Positions 13,811 to 15,684 of a stretch of DNA of 15,684 nt are shown here, piece after piece. The DNA lies in contig JBOHRE010000078.1 of NCBI GenBank assembly GCA_050732635.1, positions 1 to 15,684 on the forward strand, written 5' to 3'. The notes beneath the pieces were generated by a model. That model saw only the letters and a list, made by a program, of their open reading frames with translations. It ran no database searches and was not told the origin of the DNA. The first letter of the stretch is position 1. Every line of letters begins with the position of its first letter. The DNA comes from JBOHRE01 sp050732635. Its GTDB lineage: Bacteria; Gemmatimonadota; Gemmatimonadetes; Longimicrobiales; RSA9. The position numbers and the translations under genes are program-made.

Positions 13811-13856
13811 TGTCGGTTCGAGACTGCCCTACCGATCAACCGCAGGGAGGTTCCGA

Positions 13857-15272
13857 ATGCCACGTCTCGCGGCCGCGCCCGCCGTGCGCGCCCGGTGTCC
13901 TGCCTGGCGCATGTCCCTTGCGAGTGCCTGCCTCTCGCTGTCCCTCACCGCGTCAGCCGTCGCGCAGCAAGTGGCCGCGCCCGGCGTTCCACCCGCCCGC
14001 GACGCGAGGCTCCATGACATTGCCACTGCACCGACGCCCGAGCGGCTCGAGCGCGACATCCGTACACTCGTCGGATTCGGCACCCGCCACACGATGTCGG
14101 ACACGCTCTCGGCCACGCGCGGCATCGGCGCGGCCCGCCGCTGGATCAAAGCCGAGTTCGATCGCATCTCCGAGGACTGCGGCGGCTGCCTCGAGGTCTT
14201 CTATCAGCGGCACCTCGTGCCCGGCGACACCGCGACGCGGATCCCGCGCGATACCTGGGTCGTGAACGTCGTCGCCATACAACGTGGAACCGATCACGCC
14301 GACCGCTATGTCATCATGTCGGGCGACATCGACTCACGCGTGTCCGATCCGCTCGACGCGACCAGCGAGTCCCCGGGTGCCAACGACAATGCCAGCGGCG
14401 TGGCCGGCGTGCTCGAGGCCGCGCGCGTCCTGACGCAGTACCGGTTCGGCAAATCGGTCGTGTATGCGGCACTCTCCGGCGAGGAGCAGGGGCTGTACGG
14501 CGGCGACCACATGGCCGAGGTCGCGCGCAACGAGGGTTGGATCATCGAGGCCGTTCTGAACAACGACATGATCGGCAACATCCGCGGCATCACGGGCGTG
14601 ATCGACAACACGACGTTCCGCGTCTTCTCCGAGCCGACGCCGGTGACGGAAAGCGAAGAATCGCGTCGCCGCCGGCGCTTCACCGGTGGTGAGGTGGATG
14701 GGCCGTCGCGTCAGCTCGCCCGCTACGTGGACCGGATCAGCGATGAGTTCATGCCCAATCTGGACGCGATGATGATCTACCGGCTCGACCGCTTCGGCCG
14801 TGGCGGACACCACCGGCCGTTCAACGACCACGGATTCACCGCCGTGCGCATCATGGAGACGCACGAGGATTACACGCGCCAGCACCAGGACCTGCGCGTC
14901 GAGGACGGCGTCGATTACGGCGATGTGATCGAGGGCGTCGATTTCGAGCACGCCGCCCGGCTGACGGCCGTCAATGCGCTCGTGCTCGCGTCCCTCGCCT
15001 GGGCGCCGCCGCATCCGACGAGTGTCGCGATTCGCGGCGCCGTGCAGCCGTCCGCCACGCTCCGCTGGGCTGCGGTCGAGTCGCCGGCGCTGGCCGGCTA
15101 CAAGGTCTACTGGCGGTTGACGACCGAGCCGCAGTGGACGCACTGGCGCTGGGTGGGGCGCACCACGGAATACACGTTTGAGAACCTGGTCATCGACAAC
15201 TACCTGTTCGGCGTTGCCGCCGTCGGCGAGGACGGCAACGAGAGCGTCGTCGCGTTCCCGGGGTTCTTCTGA
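13857..15272 (+). CDS. Exported M28-family metallopeptidase with C-terminal beta-sandwich-like domain
   Basis: The 471-residue protein has a signal peptide (about residues 1-36, core SLASACLSLSLTASAVA, likely cut before Gln37). M28 metal-site segments come in order: GDIDSR (157-162), Asp177 in GANDNASG, Glu209-Glu210 in SGEEQGLYGG, Asp237 in NNDMIGN, and His336 in METHEDY. Where many M28 enzymes have HxD for the first ligand, here it is Asp157-Ile-Asp159. M28 enzymes are di-zinc amino- or carboxypeptidases acting outside the cytoplasm. The last 85 residues (LRWAAVESPALAGYKVYWR, a segment ending GVAAVGEDGNES) look like a fibronectin-III type module. ATG 13857 has an excellent ribosome site (GGGAGG, 13845-13850). 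The frame extends 25 codons upstream through the promoter without meaning. It is transcribed away from the M1 peptidase; both may share a peptide-scavenging role. Confidence 0.88.
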   Translation: MPRLAAAPAVRARCPAWRMSLASACLSLSLTASAVAQQVAAPGVPPARDARLHDIATAPTPERLERDIRTLVGFGTRHTMSDTLSATRGIGAARRWIKAEFDRISEDCGGCLEVFYQRHLVPGDTATRIPRDTWVVNVVAIQRGTDHADRYVIMSGDIDSRVSDPLDATSESPGANDNASGVAGVLEAARVLTQYRFGKSVVYAALSGEEQGLYGGDHMAEVARNEGWIIEAVLNNDMIGNIRGITGVIDNTTFRVFSEPTPVTESEESRRRRRFTGGEVDGPSRQLARYVDRISDEFMPNLDAMMIYRLDRFGRGGHHRPFNDHGFTAVRIMETHEDYTRQHQDLRVEDGVDYGDVIEGVDFEHAARLTAVNALVLASLAWAPPHPTSVAIRGAVQPSATLRWAAVESPALAGYKVYWRLTTEPQWTHWRWVGRTTEYTFENLVIDNYLFGVAAVGEDGNESVVAFPGFF

Positions 15273-15291
15273 GGGCGGCTTCGGCGGGCGG

Positions 15292-15684
15292 CTAACGCGA
15301 GCGGCGCGGCTTCGACGTTACCGCCGAGGTGTCAGCCGGTGGCTGAACGGGCGCGACGGGCGCACCGAGCAGGTTGGCCGGCTTCTCCGATCGCGGCGCC
15401 AGCGCCCGCGCGGGTCGCGTCTGCTGCTGCGTGGGCGTGCCCGCGGGCGATGTGGCGGCCGCAGCCGCTGCGGAATCGATCTGTGCAGGCGGCATCTCGA
15501 CCAGTCCGCTGGCCGGCAGGTCCACCGATGCACCGAGCAGTCGCGCCTCAGCAGGCGCGAGTGCAGCGCGTGTCGCACGCGGCGGCGCCGGGACCAGACC
15601 CTGCGCCAGCGGCGCCGGGCGTACGCTCGCCGCGGGTCGGCCGTTCGCGGGCGCGCCACCGCTCCAGACGGTGACGCCCGGCGG
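15292..15684 (-). CDS. C-terminal part of a Pro/Ala-rich protein (runs off the right edge)
   Basis: On the minus strand one frame is open from the last base to TAG at 15292, giving 130 residues with no stop. The only internal start, GTG 15525, is probably not the true one because the same composition continues upstream. The sequence is low complexity: many Pro, Ala and Arg, a run of six Ala, a QQQ, and a basic end (SKPRRSR). It begins with PPGVTVWSGGAPANGRP, which may be the tail of a folded domain. I recognise no family; a flexible linker or tail of an envelope protein is possible. It converges on the M28 gene with only 19 bp between stops and no clear terminator hairpin. In GC-rich DNA open frames also arise by chance, so confidence is moderate. 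Confidence 0.5.
   Translation of the reverse strand, partial: PPGVTVWSGGAPANGRPAASVRPAPLAQGLVPAPPRATRAALAPAEARLLGASVDLPASGLVEMPPAQIDSAAAAAATSPAGTPTQQQTRPARALAPRSEKPANLLGAPVAPVQPPADTSAVTSKPRRSR

Noticed and set aside
13831..13856. GGAAC on the minus strand near 13856-13852 as an ECF promoter for the M1 gene
   Set aside because: The best -10 match (CGGTA) is imperfect and at a 15-base spacing.
1..15684. CRISPR arrays, tRNA or rRNA genes, insertion sequences and prophage genes
   Set aside because: I looked for direct-repeat arrays, cloverleaf-like segments and transposase or phage motifs and saw none.

Overview
The window looks like the chromosome of a high-GC, Gram-negative-type bacterium. 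I infer a member of Gemmatimonadota or a close relative. The grounds are the very high GC content, heavy use of third-position G/C, the density of M1, M16 and M28 peptidases, GTG/TTG starts, and an envelope set (YkuD L,D-transpeptidase, ECF sigma with zinc-finger anti-sigma). This is inference from style; no rRNA or other taxonomic marker is present. I see no transposase, phage gene, tRNA, rRNA or CRISPR array.

Positions 1-2931 (minus strand, read right to left): an ECF sigma factor, a strong intrinsic terminator, then the anti-sigma factor, holA (DNA polymerase III delta) and an exported TPR-type protein that runs off the left edge. The anti-sigma gene has its own ECF-like promoter motif, so sigma and anti-sigma appear to be separate transcription units. 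Positions 2932-3181 are a roughly 250-bp non-coding region with several inverted repeats and candidate control elements for the sigma gene.

Positions 3182-8453 (minus strand) are a tight five-gene operon: archaeal-type phosphoglycerate mutase, TPR protein, catalytic M16 peptidase, non-catalytic M16 partner, and Nudix hydrolase. Junctions are 2-bp gaps or 4- to 14-bp overlaps. The two M16 proteins divide the usual active-site elements: one has the zinc motif, the other the Arg/Tyr pair, as expected of a bacterial heterodimer. Positions 8454-8587 form a divergent promoter region.

Positions 8588-12044 (plus strand) encode a fold-type I aminotransferase, then a compact run of YkuD L,D-transpeptidase, stand-alone response-regulator receiver and soluble Hanks-type kinase. 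The receiver and kinase overlap by one base (TGATG). The kinase has variant HRD and DFG motifs. This is the most system-like and least familiar part of the window: a putative phospho-signalling pair co-transcribed with a cell-wall cross-linking enzyme.

Positions 11841-15684: an M1 metallopeptidase (minus) overlaps the kinase tail to tail by 204 bp and diverges from an M28 peptidase (plus), whose consensus -35 box abuts or enters the start of the M1 gene. The right edge holds the C-terminal part of a Pro/Ala-rich protein on the minus strand.
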